A stretch of DNA of 64,000 nucleotides from positions 1 to 64,000 of the forward strand of contig NZ_PCOU01000022.1 in NCBI RefSeq assembly GCF_002979455.1. The letters are read 5' to 3'. Origin of the DNA: Chryseobacterium sp. MYb7. Its GTDB lineage: Bacteria > Bacteroidota > Bacteroidia > Flavobacteriales > Weeksellaceae. Position numbers and translations under genes: made by a program. The notes under the pieces were generated by a model. That model searched no databases, was not told the DNA's origin, and was given only the letters and a program-made list of their open reading frames with translations. This document shows positions 28,057 through 36,822 of this stretch, in pieces (the stretch's first letter is position 1; every line of letters starts with the position of its first letter).

Positions 28057-28446
28057 TTAAGAATTAATAATTGAGTTTTGAATCTCTGTATATTCTTCGT
28101 TCGTTAATTTTAATCTTTCGTTTCTAAAATTCATGTCTTCCACCTTGTTTAAAGGAATCAGATGGATATGTGCATGAGGAACTTCAAGTCCTACCACCGC
28201 TACTCCTACTCTTACACATGGAATTGCAGTTTTGATCTTCTTGGCTACCTCCTGGGAAAATCCCCATAGGTTTTTGTATTCTTCACTTTCAAGATCAAAA
28301 ATCAAATCCACTTCTTTTTTAGGTACAACCAGAGTGTGTCCCTTCACCAAAGGCATTGCATCTAAGAATGCAATAAAGTTTTCATCTTCCGCAATTTTAT
28401 AAGAAGGAATCTCACCATTGATGATTTTTGTGAATATAGTGCTCAT
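28057..28446 (-). CDS. HIT family nucleotide hydrolase
   Basis: 129-residue histidine-triad protein. The triad is HAHIH (H91, H93, H95) in HAHIHLIPLN, and GEIPSYKIAEDE near the N-terminus is typical of the HINT/Fhit-like bacterial group that hydrolyses AMP-linked substrates. Cytoplasmic. It follows greA after 56 bases on the same strand and is probably co-transcribed with it. Confidence 0.93.
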   Translation of the reverse strand: MSTIFTKIINGEIPSYKIAEDENFIAFLDAMPLVKGHTLVVPKKEVDLIFDLESEEYKNLWGFSQEVAKKIKTAIPCVRVGVAVVGLEVPHAHIHLIPLNKVEDMNFRNERLKLTNEEYTEIQNSIINS

Positions 28447-28502
28447 TTTATCAGAAGTTTGGGTTAGATATTTAGACGTTTAGAAATGAAACAGGTATCA
28501 GA

Positions 28503-28973
28503 CTATAAAGTAATGTCTAATACTTCAAAAGACAGTTTGTTTCCGTTCGGTAAAGTAATTTCAGCAGTTTCGCCAATAACTTTTCCTAACAAACCTTTTG
28601 CGATGGGAGTGTTCACAGAGATCTTTCCTGTCTTCAGGTCGCTTTCGTTATCCGGTACCAATGTAAATACCTGTTCTTGCTTGGTAGCATTATTTTTAAG
28701 TTTCACCGTTGTCAGGATGGAAACTTTTGAAGTATCTAATTGGCTTTCGTCTATAATTTTAGAAGTAGAGATTACATCTTTCAGCTTGGAAATTCTCATT
28801 TCAAGCATTCCCTGAGCCTCTTTAGCCGCATCATATTCTGCATTTTCAGACAAATCTCCTTTGTCTCTTGCTTCTGCAATCTGCTGAGTAATTTTTGGTC
28901 TCTCCACAGTTTCCAACTGTTCCAGCTCAGCTTTCATTTTCTCTAGGCCCTCTTTAGTTACATAGCTTGCCAT
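28503..28973 (-). CDS. greA: Transcription elongation factor GreA
   Basis: 156-residue RNA polymerase secondary-channel factor that stimulates cleavage of backtracked RNA. The N-terminal antiparallel coiled coil (about 1-75) has the acidic tip with DLSENAEYDAAKE, and the C-terminal FKBP-like domain follows. The leader upstream carries a terminator-like hairpin (29009-29024) after a -7 box, suggesting premature termination control. Confidence 0.96.
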   Translation of the reverse strand: MASYVTKEGLEKMKAELEQLETVERPKITQQIAEARDKGDLSENAEYDAAKEAQGMLEMRISKLKDVISTSKIIDESQLDTSKVSILTTVKLKNNATKQEQVFTLVPDNESDLKTGKISVNTPIAKGLLGKVIGETAEITLPNGNKLSFEVLDITL

Positions 28974-29008
28974 AATTTTCGAAATTTAGTTTTAGTATAA
29001 AAAAATAA

Positions 29009-29024
29009 TCCGACATTTGTCGGA
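29009..29024 (-). terminator. Terminator-like hairpin in greA leader
   Basis: TCCGACA / TGTCGGA stem with a 2-nt loop. On the minus strand it is followed by TTATTTTTTTATA, lying between the -7 box at 29058 and the greA ATG at 28973. Candidate attenuator. Confidence 0.55.
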
Positions 29025-29057
29025 CAATGTTTTCGTGTTGTAATCGTTTAATTTTTA

Positions 29058-29065
29058 CAAATATA
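29058..29065 (-). promoter_or_regulatory. -7 promoter box of greA
   Basis: TATATTTG on the minus strand, 85 bases before the greA ATG. No TTG at the expected distance was found. Confidence 0.4.
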
Positions 29066-29082
29066 TAAAAATTTAAATTGAA

Positions 29083-29538
29083 ATGAAAAAAACTTTTTCA
29101 ATCTTATCCATTTTCAGTTTGTTGATTTTCAGTAATTTAACTATAAACTCTTGTGGGAGCAGAGAAGATACTGTGAACTGTTTCCCGAATACTCCCATCA
29201 ACGTAACCCTTAATTTAAACCTGCCTGCCTACTATGCTTTGAACAACATCAATGGCTGGATTTATGTGAATGAACAGCAGTCCGGAACAAGAGGACTGAT
29301 TGTTGTACGAACAGCAAACGGGTTTAAGGTATACGACAGAAATGCGCCTCACATATGTCCTGATAACAATACCACTCTCGAAGTGAAAGATAACATTGCC
29401 ATTCTATGCCCGCAAGACAATACGAGGTGGATTTTAAGCACAGGACAGCCGGAATCAGGGGCCAAAACGTCCCTTCCTCCTAAAACTTATCCTTATAGCT
29501 ATGATGTTCCCAGCAAAACTTTAAATATTTATTATTAG
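29083..29538 (+). CDS. Rieske-fold-like lipoprotein with lost His ligands
   Basis: 151-residue lipoprotein with lipobox Cys at C24 (TINSC). The C-terminal half follows the layout of a Rieske domain ([23 protein letters not shown], then a [19 protein letters not shown] tail). The two expected His ligands of the CxH / CxxH motifs are replaced by Asp, so an ordinary 2Fe-2S Rieske centre is unlikely. It may be a degenerate or structural Rieske fold. It is 8 bases upstream of dtd on the same strand. Confidence 0.6.
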   Translation: MKKTFSILSIFSLLIFSNLTINSCGSREDTVNCFPNTPINVTLNLNLPAYYALNNINGWIYVNEQQSGTRGLIVVRTANGFKVYDRNAPHICPDNNTTLEVKDNIAILCPQDNTRWILSTGQPESGAKTSLPPKTYPYSYDVPSKTLNIYY

Positions 29539-29546
29539 AATTCAAG

Positions 29547-29996
29547 ATGAAGATCGTAATACAAAGAGTCTCTGAAGCCAGTGTAAAAGTAGACGGAAAA
29601 ATTGTTGGTGAAATCAGAAAGGGATTACTGCTGCTTGTAGGTGTGGATGAAAATGATGAAAAAACAGATGCAGACTGGCTTGTACAGAAGGTTTTAAATT
29701 TAAGAATCTTTGGCGATGAAGATGATAAGCTGAATCTTTCTGTGAAGGATATTTCAGGGGAAATCCTTTGCATCAGTCAGTTTACATTGATTGCAGATTA
29801 TAAAAAAGGCAACCGCCCTTCTTTCATCAAAGCGGCAAAACCGGATAAAGCAGTTCCTCTTTTTGATTATTTTAAAGAAGAAATTGCCAAATCCGGACTC
29901 AAAACAGAAAGTGGAATTTTCGGGGCTGATATGAAGGTTTCCCTGATTAATGACGGACCTGTCACTATCGTCATGGATTCTATTACCAAAAGCTAA
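29547..29996 (+). CDS. dtd: D-aminoacyl-tRNA deacylase
   Basis: Proofreading enzyme of 149 residues that hydrolyses D-amino acids (and Gly mischarged on tRNA-Ala) from tRNA. The family motifs SQFTL and a GPVT-type Gly-cisPro element near the C-terminus are both present, and the [17 protein letters not shown] start is characteristic. Cytoplasmic. It follows the Rieske-like gene and ends before a strong terminator. Confidence 0.96.
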   Translation: MKIVIQRVSEASVKVDGKIVGEIRKGLLLLVGVDENDEKTDADWLVQKVLNLRIFGDEDDKLNLSVKDISGEILCISQFTLIADYKKGNRPSFIKAAKPDKAVPLFDYFKEEIAKSGLKTESGIFGADMKVSLINDGPVTIVMDSITKS

Positions 29997-30022
29997 ACCA
30001 GAGAAAAATGCAACTATAATGC

Positions 30023-30055
30023 AATACGTTTCAATTGATTGAAACGTATTTTTTT
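30023..30055 (+). terminator. Terminator after dtd
   Basis: 13-bp perfect stem AATACGTTTCAAT with its complement, 2-nt centre, followed by seven Ts. Confidence 0.88.
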
Positions 30056-30082
30056 GCTTGATGCATATAAAATATATTACTC

Positions 30083-30118
30083 TTAAACTTCGCAAGTTTA
30101 AAAAATCTGTGAGGTTTA
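30083..30118. repeat. Intergenic palindromic repeat
   Basis: TTAAACTTCGCAAGTTTA is a palindrome followed by a related CTGTGAGGTTTA half. This resembles the dispersed 'AACTTCGCAAGTT' type of intergenic repeat common in flavobacterial genomes; only one copy is in the window. Confidence 0.4.
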
Positions 30119-30262
30119 TCATTCACAAACAATAAAATCCCTTGTACAAAAGAAAAAGTAAAATTTTTAAATAATAAATTCACAAAAATGTGATTTGTTT
30201 TCATTTTTATTATTATTTTTGATGTAGATCAAAACTGATTCACAACCATTTAACAAAATCGT

Positions 30263-31921
30263 ATGAAAACAAAAATCAACCTTCTCGCATTGTTTGCGTT
30301 CTGCTCTTCTATGTCTTTTGGTCAGGACAATCAGGCCAAAATGGCTAATGATCAAAATTCAATTATTTATGTATGCTTTTCAAAAGGCATTAATTCAGAA
30401 AAAACAGCTTTCAGCAGAAATGCTGATCTGGAAAGGTTTTCAAGAGAAAATCAAATTTCGTTTAAATATGATCTGGATTTCACAGACAGTAAACTTGACG
30501 AAATGGCCAGAAGCAGTAAAGCTATCGGTAATTCCGGAGAGTCTGTAGAAAAACTGAAAAGAATTTATAAGGCTGATCTGCCTATTCAAAATCAGGAATC
30601 TGCACAAAAAATCATCAAGACTCTTGAGAGATTTCCTGAAATAGAATATGTATCTGTAATGAGTGCCGCACCTATCGAACCTCCTTTAGTCAATGCTTTT
30701 GTAGCGACTCCAGACCTTGAAAGTCTTCAAACTTATCTGAATGACAATCCTGGAATCAATGCAAAATATGCGTGGTCACGAGGGATTACGGGACAGAATA
30801 TCCGTGTGCGTGATGTGGAATATGGTTTTTACAAAACTCACGAAATGCTTTCTAATCAAAATTCAATACAATTAGAACCCGGCTATTCTCCGAATGCAGG
30901 ATTGGCTAACAATAATTACCGTGATCACGGGACGGCAGTGGTAAGTATTTTAGGTTCTATCAAAGATAATATCGGGCTTACAGGAGCGGCCTACAATACT
31001 TCTGAGATCAAAGGGTATATGGAGTGGACAACTGTAGGATACAACAGGGCTTCTGCGGTGAGCAGATCTATCAATGCATCCCAGGCCGGCGATATTATTT
31101 TATATGAAATGCAGACTGGCGGAAAAGACGGTCAGTATTGCCCTGCAGAATATGATAAAGTAATCTGGGATCTTACAAAAGCGGCTACTGATTCTGGAAT
31201 CATTATCATTGCTGCGGCAGGTAATGGAAATCAAAATCTGGATGATCCTTTTTATGCATCCTATCTTGCGAGAGGAAACAGTGGCGCTATTATTGTGGGG
31301 GCAGGATCTCCTAACACAACCCATTCGAAATTAAGTTTCAGTACTTTTGGAAACAGAGTAGATGTTCAGGGTTGGGGAAGCAGCGTGATGGCAGCAGGTT
31401 ACGGATCTTATGCAAAATATGACAATGACAACAACAGAACCTATAATTATTTCAGTGGTACAAGCTCTGCTACACCGGTAGTATCTTCTGCTGCTATTTT
31501 AATCCAATCTTTCTATCGTCAGACTACTGGTCAATATTTAACGCCTTCAGCAATGAAGAATCTTTTAATTTCTACAGGAATTCCTCAGGGAGGCACAGTG
31601 ACAGGCCAGAAGATTGGTCCTCTTCCGAATGTAAAGAATGCTATTGTTCAACTGGAGAGTAAATTTGCGACACCTGTTAAAACTTTGGCTGCTTTAGAGG
31701 TTAAAATTTATCCTAATCCATCCAGCAGTTCTATCGCTATTCAAAGTAATGAAAATAAAAAAATGGATGTAGAGATTATCAATCTTCAGGGACGCAGCGT
31801 AATCAAAAACTCAGTTTTACCTAATGAAAAAATTGATATTTCACAGCTTCCTACCGGTCAATATATCATTAATATCAATGAAGGCCAGAGAAGAGTTGTT
31901 GAGAAATTGACAAAACTATAG
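30263..31921 (+). CDS. S8 subtilisin-like serine peptidase with T9SS sorting domain
   Basis: Secreted peptidase of 552 residues. A signal peptide ends at about residue 20 (MSFG). Residues about 30-140 act like an inhibitor propeptide. The catalytic triad is D184 (VRDVEYG), H222 (RDHGTA) and S401 (SGTSSATP), with the oxyanion N321 (AAAGNGN). The C-terminal 75 residues form a type A T9SS sorting domain (LEVKIYPNPSSSSIAIQS ... VEKLTKL). It is exported via the Sec and SprA route and is probably surface-bound or released. Confidence 0.93.
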   Translation: MKTKINLLALFAFCSSMSFGQDNQAKMANDQNSIIYVCFSKGINSEKTAFSRNADLERFSRENQISFKYDLDFTDSKLDEMARSSKAIGNSGESVEKLKRIYKADLPIQNQESAQKIIKTLERFPEIEYVSVMSAAPIEPPLVNAFVATPDLESLQTYLNDNPGINAKYAWSRGITGQNIRVRDVEYGFYKTHEMLSNQNSIQLEPGYSPNAGLANNNYRDHGTAVVSILGSIKDNIGLTGAAYNTSEIKGYMEWTTVGYNRASAVSRSINASQAGDIILYEMQTGGKDGQYCPAEYDKVIWDLTKAATDSGIIIIAAAGNGNQNLDDPFYASYLARGNSGAIIVGAGSPNTTHSKLSFSTFGNRVDVQGWGSSVMAAGYGSYAKYDNDNNRTYNYFSGTSSATPVVSSAAILIQSFYRQTTGQYLTPSAMKNLLISTGIPQGGTVTGQKIGPLPNVKNAIVQLESKFATPVKTLAALEVKIYPNPSSSSIAIQSNENKKMDVEIINLQGRSVIKNSVLPNEKIDISQLPTGQYIININEGQRRVVEKLTKL

Positions 31922-31956
31922 TTTTAAAAGATTTTTAGACCATTTTACTTCACATC

Positions 31957-31987
31957 AAACCCTCTTTCAGTACCTGAAAGAGGGTTT
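31957..31987. terminator. Bidirectional terminator between convergent genes
   Basis: 14-bp perfect stem AAACCCTCTTTCAG with its complement and a 3-nt loop. The T-run after the stem serves the peptidase gene; the mirror serves the lipoprotein gene ending at 32010. Confidence 0.85.
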
Positions 31988-32009
31988 TTAATATCAATTT
32001 TTATCCTTT

Positions 32010-32522
32010 TTAGTTGGCGGGAACGCTGTTGAAATTTAGCGCTACTTTGATGTTCATATCCGAAGAAGTCTGATTCTTCAATTCGTAAACCGTTCTTACA
32101 GTCAATCCTGAACTTTTTACAATCTCATCCAGATATCCTGTATCATTAAGATCCAGATTCAGACTGGAAGAATTGGTAGATATGTTAGAACGCGATGCGA
32201 TCAGTCTTTCTCCTGTTCCATTAGATGAAACATATATTTTAACGGTTTTAAATGCGCTCAGATTTCCTCCTGACGGTGATGCCACGGAGATTTTTGCGTC
32301 TGAAATTCTTACGTCTTTAATCTTTGCGTTGTTATTTCCTCCGAACCATGTCTGTACATTGGTAGCCGTTGCTGTGGAAGATACTTCTTTATCTGCAGGA
32401 ACTCCTGTAGACACCAAAACATTCGTTGTGTATGGAAATGTATTCTGAACCAGCGACTGTACGGTTCCGCAGCTTACGAGTACAGCTGAAGTGGCCATTG
32501 CTGTTAGAACTATATTTTTCAT
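32010..32522 (-). CDS. Putative lipoprotein, unknown function
   Basis: 170 residues with a signal peptide and lipobox Cys at C18 (VLVSC). The mature part is Ser/Thr/Asn-rich, beta-strand-like and without Cys. I do not recognise a family. It ends the minus-strand run of envelope genes that starts near 37.8 kb, but the 60-base gap to the next gene leaves its operon membership open. Confidence 0.6.
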   Translation of the reverse strand: MKNIVLTAMATSAVLVSCGTVQSLVQNTFPYTTNVLVSTGVPADKEVSSTATATNVQTWFGGNNNAKIKDVRISDAKISVASPSGGNLSAFKTVKIYVSSNGTGERLIASRSNISTNSSSLNLDLNDTGYLDEIVKSSGLTVRTVYELKNQTSSDMNIKVALNFNSVPAN

Positions 32523-32582
32523 AATTTTAAATTTTAAGCTTAAGTGTATAGTTTGCAGAAATTATACCAAATTAATCTGATC

Positions 32583-33122
32583 TTATTCTATACTTACCGT
32601 AAAACTTCCTTTGGTATTTCCGGAAGCCATGTTACTTTTTCCGATGATAAGCCATACTTCTCCTTTTCCTGGAGTATCATAGGTGATTTCTCTTCCGAAA
32701 GGTCCGTCATAGTCTCCATTAGGAACTCTGATCTGATTGAAACGGATATTAAAGTCTTTCTCTTTCGTAGAAATTTTTGCTTTGATATTCGGGCGGTCGT
32801 AATGGGTCAGTTTTAAAACCAAGTCCTGATCGTCTTTTGTAAACTGCTCACCAATGGTAAGCGGAAGCTGAGTTGCATCCAAGGTTCTTACAATCTGTCC
32901 GTCTTTTTCATTTCTCATCACGCCTTTACGCAGTACTTCTTTAGTGACAGGAGCATTGTTAATAATTGAATCTTTTACTCTCAATGCAGCAGAATCTGCC
33001 TTTACTACAGAATCCGGCATTTCGGTTACAATGGTAGAATCTTTGTCCTGAACCGCTGTTACAGCTGGGTCTTTTTTACATGAAATAATAATCAATGGAA
33101 TTAATAATAAGCTTTTTTTCAT
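32583..33122 (-). CDS. Putative lipoprotein, unknown function
   Basis: 179 residues with a short signal peptide and lipobox Cys at C15 (IIISC followed by KKD). Asp/Lys-rich linker, then a globular domain (about 75-179) ending SFTVSIE. No catalytic motif seen. A 53-base gap separates it from the DUF1361 gene upstream. I cannot name a family. Confidence 0.6.
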   Translation of the reverse strand: MKKSLLLIPLIIISCKKDPAVTAVQDKDSTIVTEMPDSVVKADSAALRVKDSIINNAPVTKEVLRKGVMRNEKDGQIVRTLDATQLPLTIGEQFTKDDQDLVLKLTHYDRPNIKAKISTKEKDFNIRFNQIRVPNGDYDGPFGREITYDTPGKGEVWLIIGKSNMASGNTKGSFTVSIE

Positions 33123-33175
33123 AATATTAATTTTAAAAGTGGATCAACATTTATGATGCTGAGCTCATTTAAATG

Positions 33176-33880
33176 CTAAAATTGTTCCAATCCGTTGAAT
33201 GATTTGTTTTCCGGCTGCAATTCTTTTTCGTCATTTGTTCCTGCCCATTTGAATGTAAAGTACATAAAGTTGAGCATCAATCCCATTAAAACTGTAACGC
33301 CCCAGGTTTTGGTATATTCCATGGGATAAATTAACCGTACCACAATATCAGAGAACAGACCAAAAGGATTATTGAGCACATCCCAGCTGTTCCATCTCAA
33401 AAACCGGCCGAGATAAACTCCAAAGCTGCTCATGAAAAGGAATAATACAATTACGCTGTTAATAACATTTCTGTTACCATAATCGGAAAGCCGATTTTCG
33501 ATATCTTTAAGGCTTATAAACCCACAGATCAGTCCCGTCCATGCATAAGAAAGGATCACAATGAGATCATACCAGATCGGTATATCATTTCTTGCTTTGA
33601 GATGAAAAAGATTTGTAAGAATGTAGGGTGAATTGGGAAAGAACAATATCCATACGATCATAATAAAGATGAGTGATATTTTACTTTTGATATTAAAGGC
33701 AAGAATAAAAGAACTCAGCAATAAAGGAATCCATGCCAAAAACAGGTTCCAATTGAGAAACAAAAACACTTTTGTATCACTGATATAGTATCTGAAAGCT
33801 GAGAGACCGAAACAGAATACAGTCATCAGGATCAACAATATATTAATTTTAAATCTTGGGGATTCAACAAAGCTTTTCAT
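33176..33880 (-). CDS. DUF1361 membrane protein
   Basis: 234 residues, about seven membrane segments. DUF1361 signatures are clear: LNWNLFLAWIPL and ILFFPNSPYILTNLFHL. Function unknown. It follows the DUF4173 gene after 6 bases and is clearly co-transcribed with it. Confidence 0.85.
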   Translation of the reverse strand: MKSFVESPRFKINILLILMTVFCFGLSAFRYYISDTKVFLFLNWNLFLAWIPLLLSSFILAFNIKSKISLIFIMIVWILFFPNSPYILTNLFHLKARNDIPIWYDLIVILSYAWTGLICGFISLKDIENRLSDYGNRNVINSVIVLFLFMSSFGVYLGRFLRWNSWDVLNNPFGLFSDIVVRLIYPMEYTKTWGVTVLMGLMLNFMYFTFKWAGTNDEKELQPENKSFNGLEQF

Positions 33881-33886
33881 GATCTT

Positions 33887-35257
33887 TTATTGTATGGTCT
33901 GATAATACATAACCTTTGAAAGAAAGGTTTTGTTTGTTTCATTTTTCACTTTATCCTGTAAGGTCTTTTTAAGCTTCTGATCATTTTTTTCATCTGCATA
34001 TTTCAGGAGTGCTTTTTCACTGAAATTGATGGATGTTAAATGATAATTGGCTGCAAAATCTTTTCTTTTCATATTCTGAGAGGTAATAAAACCGCCCCAA
34101 TTGATATAACTGCACACGAGAATAGTTGCGTAAAAATACCATATCATTGTATTGACAAGGAAAATGTTTCTTTTCTGTTTTTGAATTTTTATAAACGTCA
34201 AAGCCAGCCCAACGAGTGATAAAAGAAGGAAAGCAAAAACACCCAGCCTTTTATAAGTAAATCCATAATTAATAATATACTCATAGTTTTTAAGGGCAGC
34301 GGAAACAACAAGAATAGCATTGAGGAAAATCCAGATTTTAGCTAATATTTTCAACAAACCTGCTTTTGGATCAAAATTAAATCCGGATTTAAAGTAAAAC
34401 ATGATTACCAGAATAGCCATCACAATAGACATGATCACGGCATTTACTCTTTCATGAGTTTCTTCGGAGAGCTGAACAGGTGTTTTTACGGCTTCATAAA
34501 ACTGTTCATAATTATAGGTAATAATGAAGAAGATGAGTAAAATATTTAATAAAACAAAAGAGATTACTCCGCTCATTCTTTCTGCACCAAGATCAAGAAA
34601 GGAATAAGTCGCTTTTGGAATCCGGGAATCTTTGCTAAACTCATTATCCAGAAAATGATTGTTTTTGTAGATAAGTTTTTCCACGGCATAGTTCCAGTAA
34701 TTAAAGGCGATAAAGAATCCTAAAACTGAGAGACAGAACAGCTGCCAAATATTAAGATCCAACTCATAATCTGTGAAAAGAGCTGCAAAATGATTACTTC
34801 CAGCAGAATAAATTCCAAAGAAAACGGAAACCAGCACCAACGGAATCAAAATAAAGGCAAATGTCTTCTGCCACAATCCGGATACATTCTTCTTAGGCAG
34901 CCATTCATCAAAACTAAAAAATCGGCAGAAGGAAGTACAGCAATTCACAATAAAAACCGGAACAAGAAGAAGAACTTTCATCCTTCTGTTCTTGGATTTA
35001 TATCCCAATAAAAGCAATGAGCTTAACACCCCAATAAAGGATGGAAAATCTCCAAACCATGCAAATGCAATACTGGATAGAATACTCGTTGCAAAAAGGA
35101 TATACAATGTTCTTGTTTTATTTTTTCCCGGTGTTCTAAACAAGGTCAGGACAGCATAAATAATTCCAAGAATTCCAAGATTCAGCCCTACATACTGATC
35201 ATAAAAGACAATAACAAAGAGCAGGGCTGTAATGAATATATAATGATGTGTTTTCAT
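33887..35257 (-). CDS. DUF4173-type membrane protein
   Basis: 456 residues, about ten or more membrane segments and a C-terminal soluble tail of about 75 residues (from SQNMKRKDFAANYHL). The pattern, with a Tyr/Asn-rich loop before the tail, matches DUF4173-like proteins. Function unknown. It sits in the middle of a minus-strand group of small membrane proteins. Confidence 0.7.
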   Translation of the reverse strand: MKTHHYIFITALLFVIVFYDQYVGLNLGILGIIYAVLTLFRTPGKNKTRTLYILFATSILSSIAFAWFGDFPSFIGVLSSLLLLGYKSKNRRMKVLLLVPVFIVNCCTSFCRFFSFDEWLPKKNVSGLWQKTFAFILIPLVLVSVFFGIYSAGSNHFAALFTDYELDLNIWQLFCLSVLGFFIAFNYWNYAVEKLIYKNNHFLDNEFSKDSRIPKATYSFLDLGAERMSGVISFVLLNILLIFFIITYNYEQFYEAVKTPVQLSEETHERVNAVIMSIVMAILVIMFYFKSGFNFDPKAGLLKILAKIWIFLNAILVVSAALKNYEYIINYGFTYKRLGVFAFLLLSLVGLALTFIKIQKQKRNIFLVNTMIWYFYATILVCSYINWGGFITSQNMKRKDFAANYHLTSINFSEKALLKYADEKNDQKLKKTLQDKVKNETNKTFLSKVMYYQTIQ

Positions 35258-35301
35258 AAGATTAATTATTTAAAGATTGAAAATTTAAAGGATTGAAAGA
35301 T

Positions 35302-35625
35302 TTAATGTGGCCAAGTGTTGAGATCAGCAAAAATTAAAAATAGGTTGAGATATAAAAAAGTAACGGGGATGTTAAGCAATAATAGAAGGACAGAGTTTCC
35401 GTTTCTTTTCTTTTCGGAAACATCACTCAGGTATTCCATTAATTCATATAAAGTGATTAACAAATTCACTACAGCAGCAATCAACACATAATAAAATCCC
35501 AATATCACGAGAAATTCAGCTCTTGTCATCCAAAATAGAAGCAACAAACATGTCCCCAACAAAAAGGAGATTAAAAATGTCTTCTTCCCCATCGGACTGA
35601 ATTTTACTTTTCCCATTGTATTCAA
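35302..35625 (-). CDS. Small membrane protein, unknown function
   Basis: 107 residues with three hydrophobic segments (about 16-34, 38-58, 80-100). An internal ATG at 35616 is an alternative start three residues on. The gap to the Coq4-like gene is 2 bases, so they form one transcript. No family recognised. Confidence 0.6.
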   Translation of the reverse strand: MNTMGKVKFSPMGKKTFLISFLLGTCLLLLFWMTRAEFLVILGFYYVLIAAVVNLLITLYELMEYLSDVSEKKRNGNSVLLLLLNIPVTFLYLNLFLIFADLNTWPH

Positions 35626-35627
35626 TT

Positions 35628-36113
35628 TTAATGAAGAACTACGTTTTCTTTCTGTTGAATAAAATCCTTCACATGTTCATAATTCTGCCATAGCAGCTCT
35701 TCAAAATCCCAATGATGAAAAGCTCTCATGTTCTGACCCTTCTTATAAGCCTTGATATAAATTTTCACATATTCAGGGAGGATAATTGTTCCCAATACAA
35801 TTGCTGCCAAAAGATGGGCATTGAGTTTTCCATTTCCTAAGAGTAGATACTGCATGGCAATTTCATCTTCGAAGTTGGTTCCACAGCCTGTAATCAGGTG
35901 GTGTACATCATGGTTTTCCATTTTGGGGATCATGGTAAAACCGTGTTTCCTGTAAAACTCTCCGAGCTTTCTGCCTAAAGAATCTTCCTGAAACTCCAAC
36001 AACTGTTTTTCATTGAACTGCCATTGTCTTTTTTTCTTTTTGAAATATTTTCTGTATAGTTTTTGTGTTTTATCGTACACAAACAGCAGAAACTGAACGC
36101 GTATTTTTTTCAT
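35628..36113 (-). CDS. Coq4-like protein
   Basis: 161 residues. The motif MENHDVHHLITGCGTNFEDE corresponds to the HDxxH-plus-Glu metal-site signature of Coq4, known for ubiquinone biosynthesis in mitochondria. Flavobacteria use menaquinone, so the role here is unknown; a lipid- or quinone-binding scaffold is a guess. It is embedded among small membrane proteins controlled by the regulator at 36823-37113. Confidence 0.7.
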   Translation of the reverse strand: MKKIRVQFLLFVYDKTQKLYRKYFKKKKRQWQFNEKQLLEFQEDSLGRKLGEFYRKHGFTMIPKMENHDVHHLITGCGTNFEDEIAMQYLLLGNGKLNAHLLAAIVLGTIILPEYVKIYIKAYKKGQNMRAFHHWDFEELLWQNYEHVKDFIQQKENVVLH

Positions 36114-36137
36114 AATGTATTTATATATTTATGGATA

Positions 36138-36434
36138 TTAATCGAAAAGACTAAGACCTATAACCGTGTAAGTAAATGCGATGGGAATGTTGGCAGTCAA
36201 AATGAGTATAGCTATCATACATTCTTTGAATTTTGATGTATTGATAGCACTATATGTCAAAAGTCCAAGTATGCATAATAAGTTGACTGGCACTCCAAAA
36301 ACGATTAACAAATAGCCTGCTCCGGCAAACCAGTCATTTTTTGTAATGAATGCTCCTAAAAGGCAAAGAGTTCCCACTGAAAAAAATATTCCAAATACAG
36401 CCTTGCCTAGATTTATTATTTCTGAATCTTTCAT
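36138..36434 (-). CDS. Small membrane protein, unknown function
   Basis: 98 residues with three hydrophobic segments (about 8-28, 34-58, 72-95). It shares its overall design with the 107-residue protein at 35302-35625 (a C-terminal LNIPVTFLYL / ANIPIAFTYTV resemblance), so the two may be paralogues. Operon position: 24 bases before the Coq4-like gene. Confidence 0.6.
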   Translation of the reverse strand: MKDSEIINLGKAVFGIFFSVGTLCLLGAFITKNDWFAGAGYLLIVFGVPVNLLCILGLLTYSAINTSKFKECMIAILILTANIPIAFTYTVIGLSLFD

Positions 36435-36467
36435 GATTATTATTTAGAATTAATAGCAAACTTAATT

Positions 36468-36758
36468 TTAGTTTCCAGCAAACGGACTTCCGAAAATTCC
36501 TACGGCGAGTTCTAGCCAGATCAATGCGAGAGCCAGTAAAATGAAAACGGAGATTAAAATTCTCTGGTATCGTTTCTTTATTCTGGTTCTGACCAGATTG
36601 ATAAGAAAAGCAGTTGTAAAAAGTAAAGCACCTGCAATCAGAAAATCTGATGCAGACCAGTTCACTTCTTTTGAAATGAGATTTCCAACCAATGGAATAC
36701 TGAGTAAAGCCGGCGGAAGGGAATAAATTGTGCGTGTTTTTTGTTTTTGTGTCATCAT
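36468..36758 (-). CDS. Small membrane protein, first gene of operator-controlled operon
   Basis: About 96 residues with three hydrophobic segments. The ATG at 36758 (or 36755) is preferred because the upstream in-frame extension to 36797 would run through the 17-bp operator (36784-36800). No family recognised. It leads the run of membrane genes down to about 33.2 kb. Confidence 0.6.
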   Translation of the reverse strand: MMTQKQKTRTIYSLPPALLSIPLVGNLISKEVNWSASDFLIAGALLFTTAFLINLVRTRIKKRYQRILISVFILLALALIWLELAVGIFGSPFAGN

Positions 36759-36783
36759 TTTATCAAGTTTAAAATTATAAAGT

Positions 36784-36800
36784 ACTTTGTAATTCAAAGT
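36784..36800. promoter_or_regulatory. 17-bp operator, copy 1
   Basis: ACTTTGTAATTCAAAGT: 6-bp inverted arms around a 5-bp centre. It is the exact reverse complement of the site at 37838-37854. It lies 26 bases before the ATG at 36758 and next to the winged-helix regulator gene. Confidence 0.65.
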
Positions 36801-36822
36801 GAATTTTCAAAAAAATATAGGT

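Noticed and set aside
29754..30122. Minus-strand open frame opposite dtd
   Set aside because: Shadow frame of the well-conserved dtd gene.
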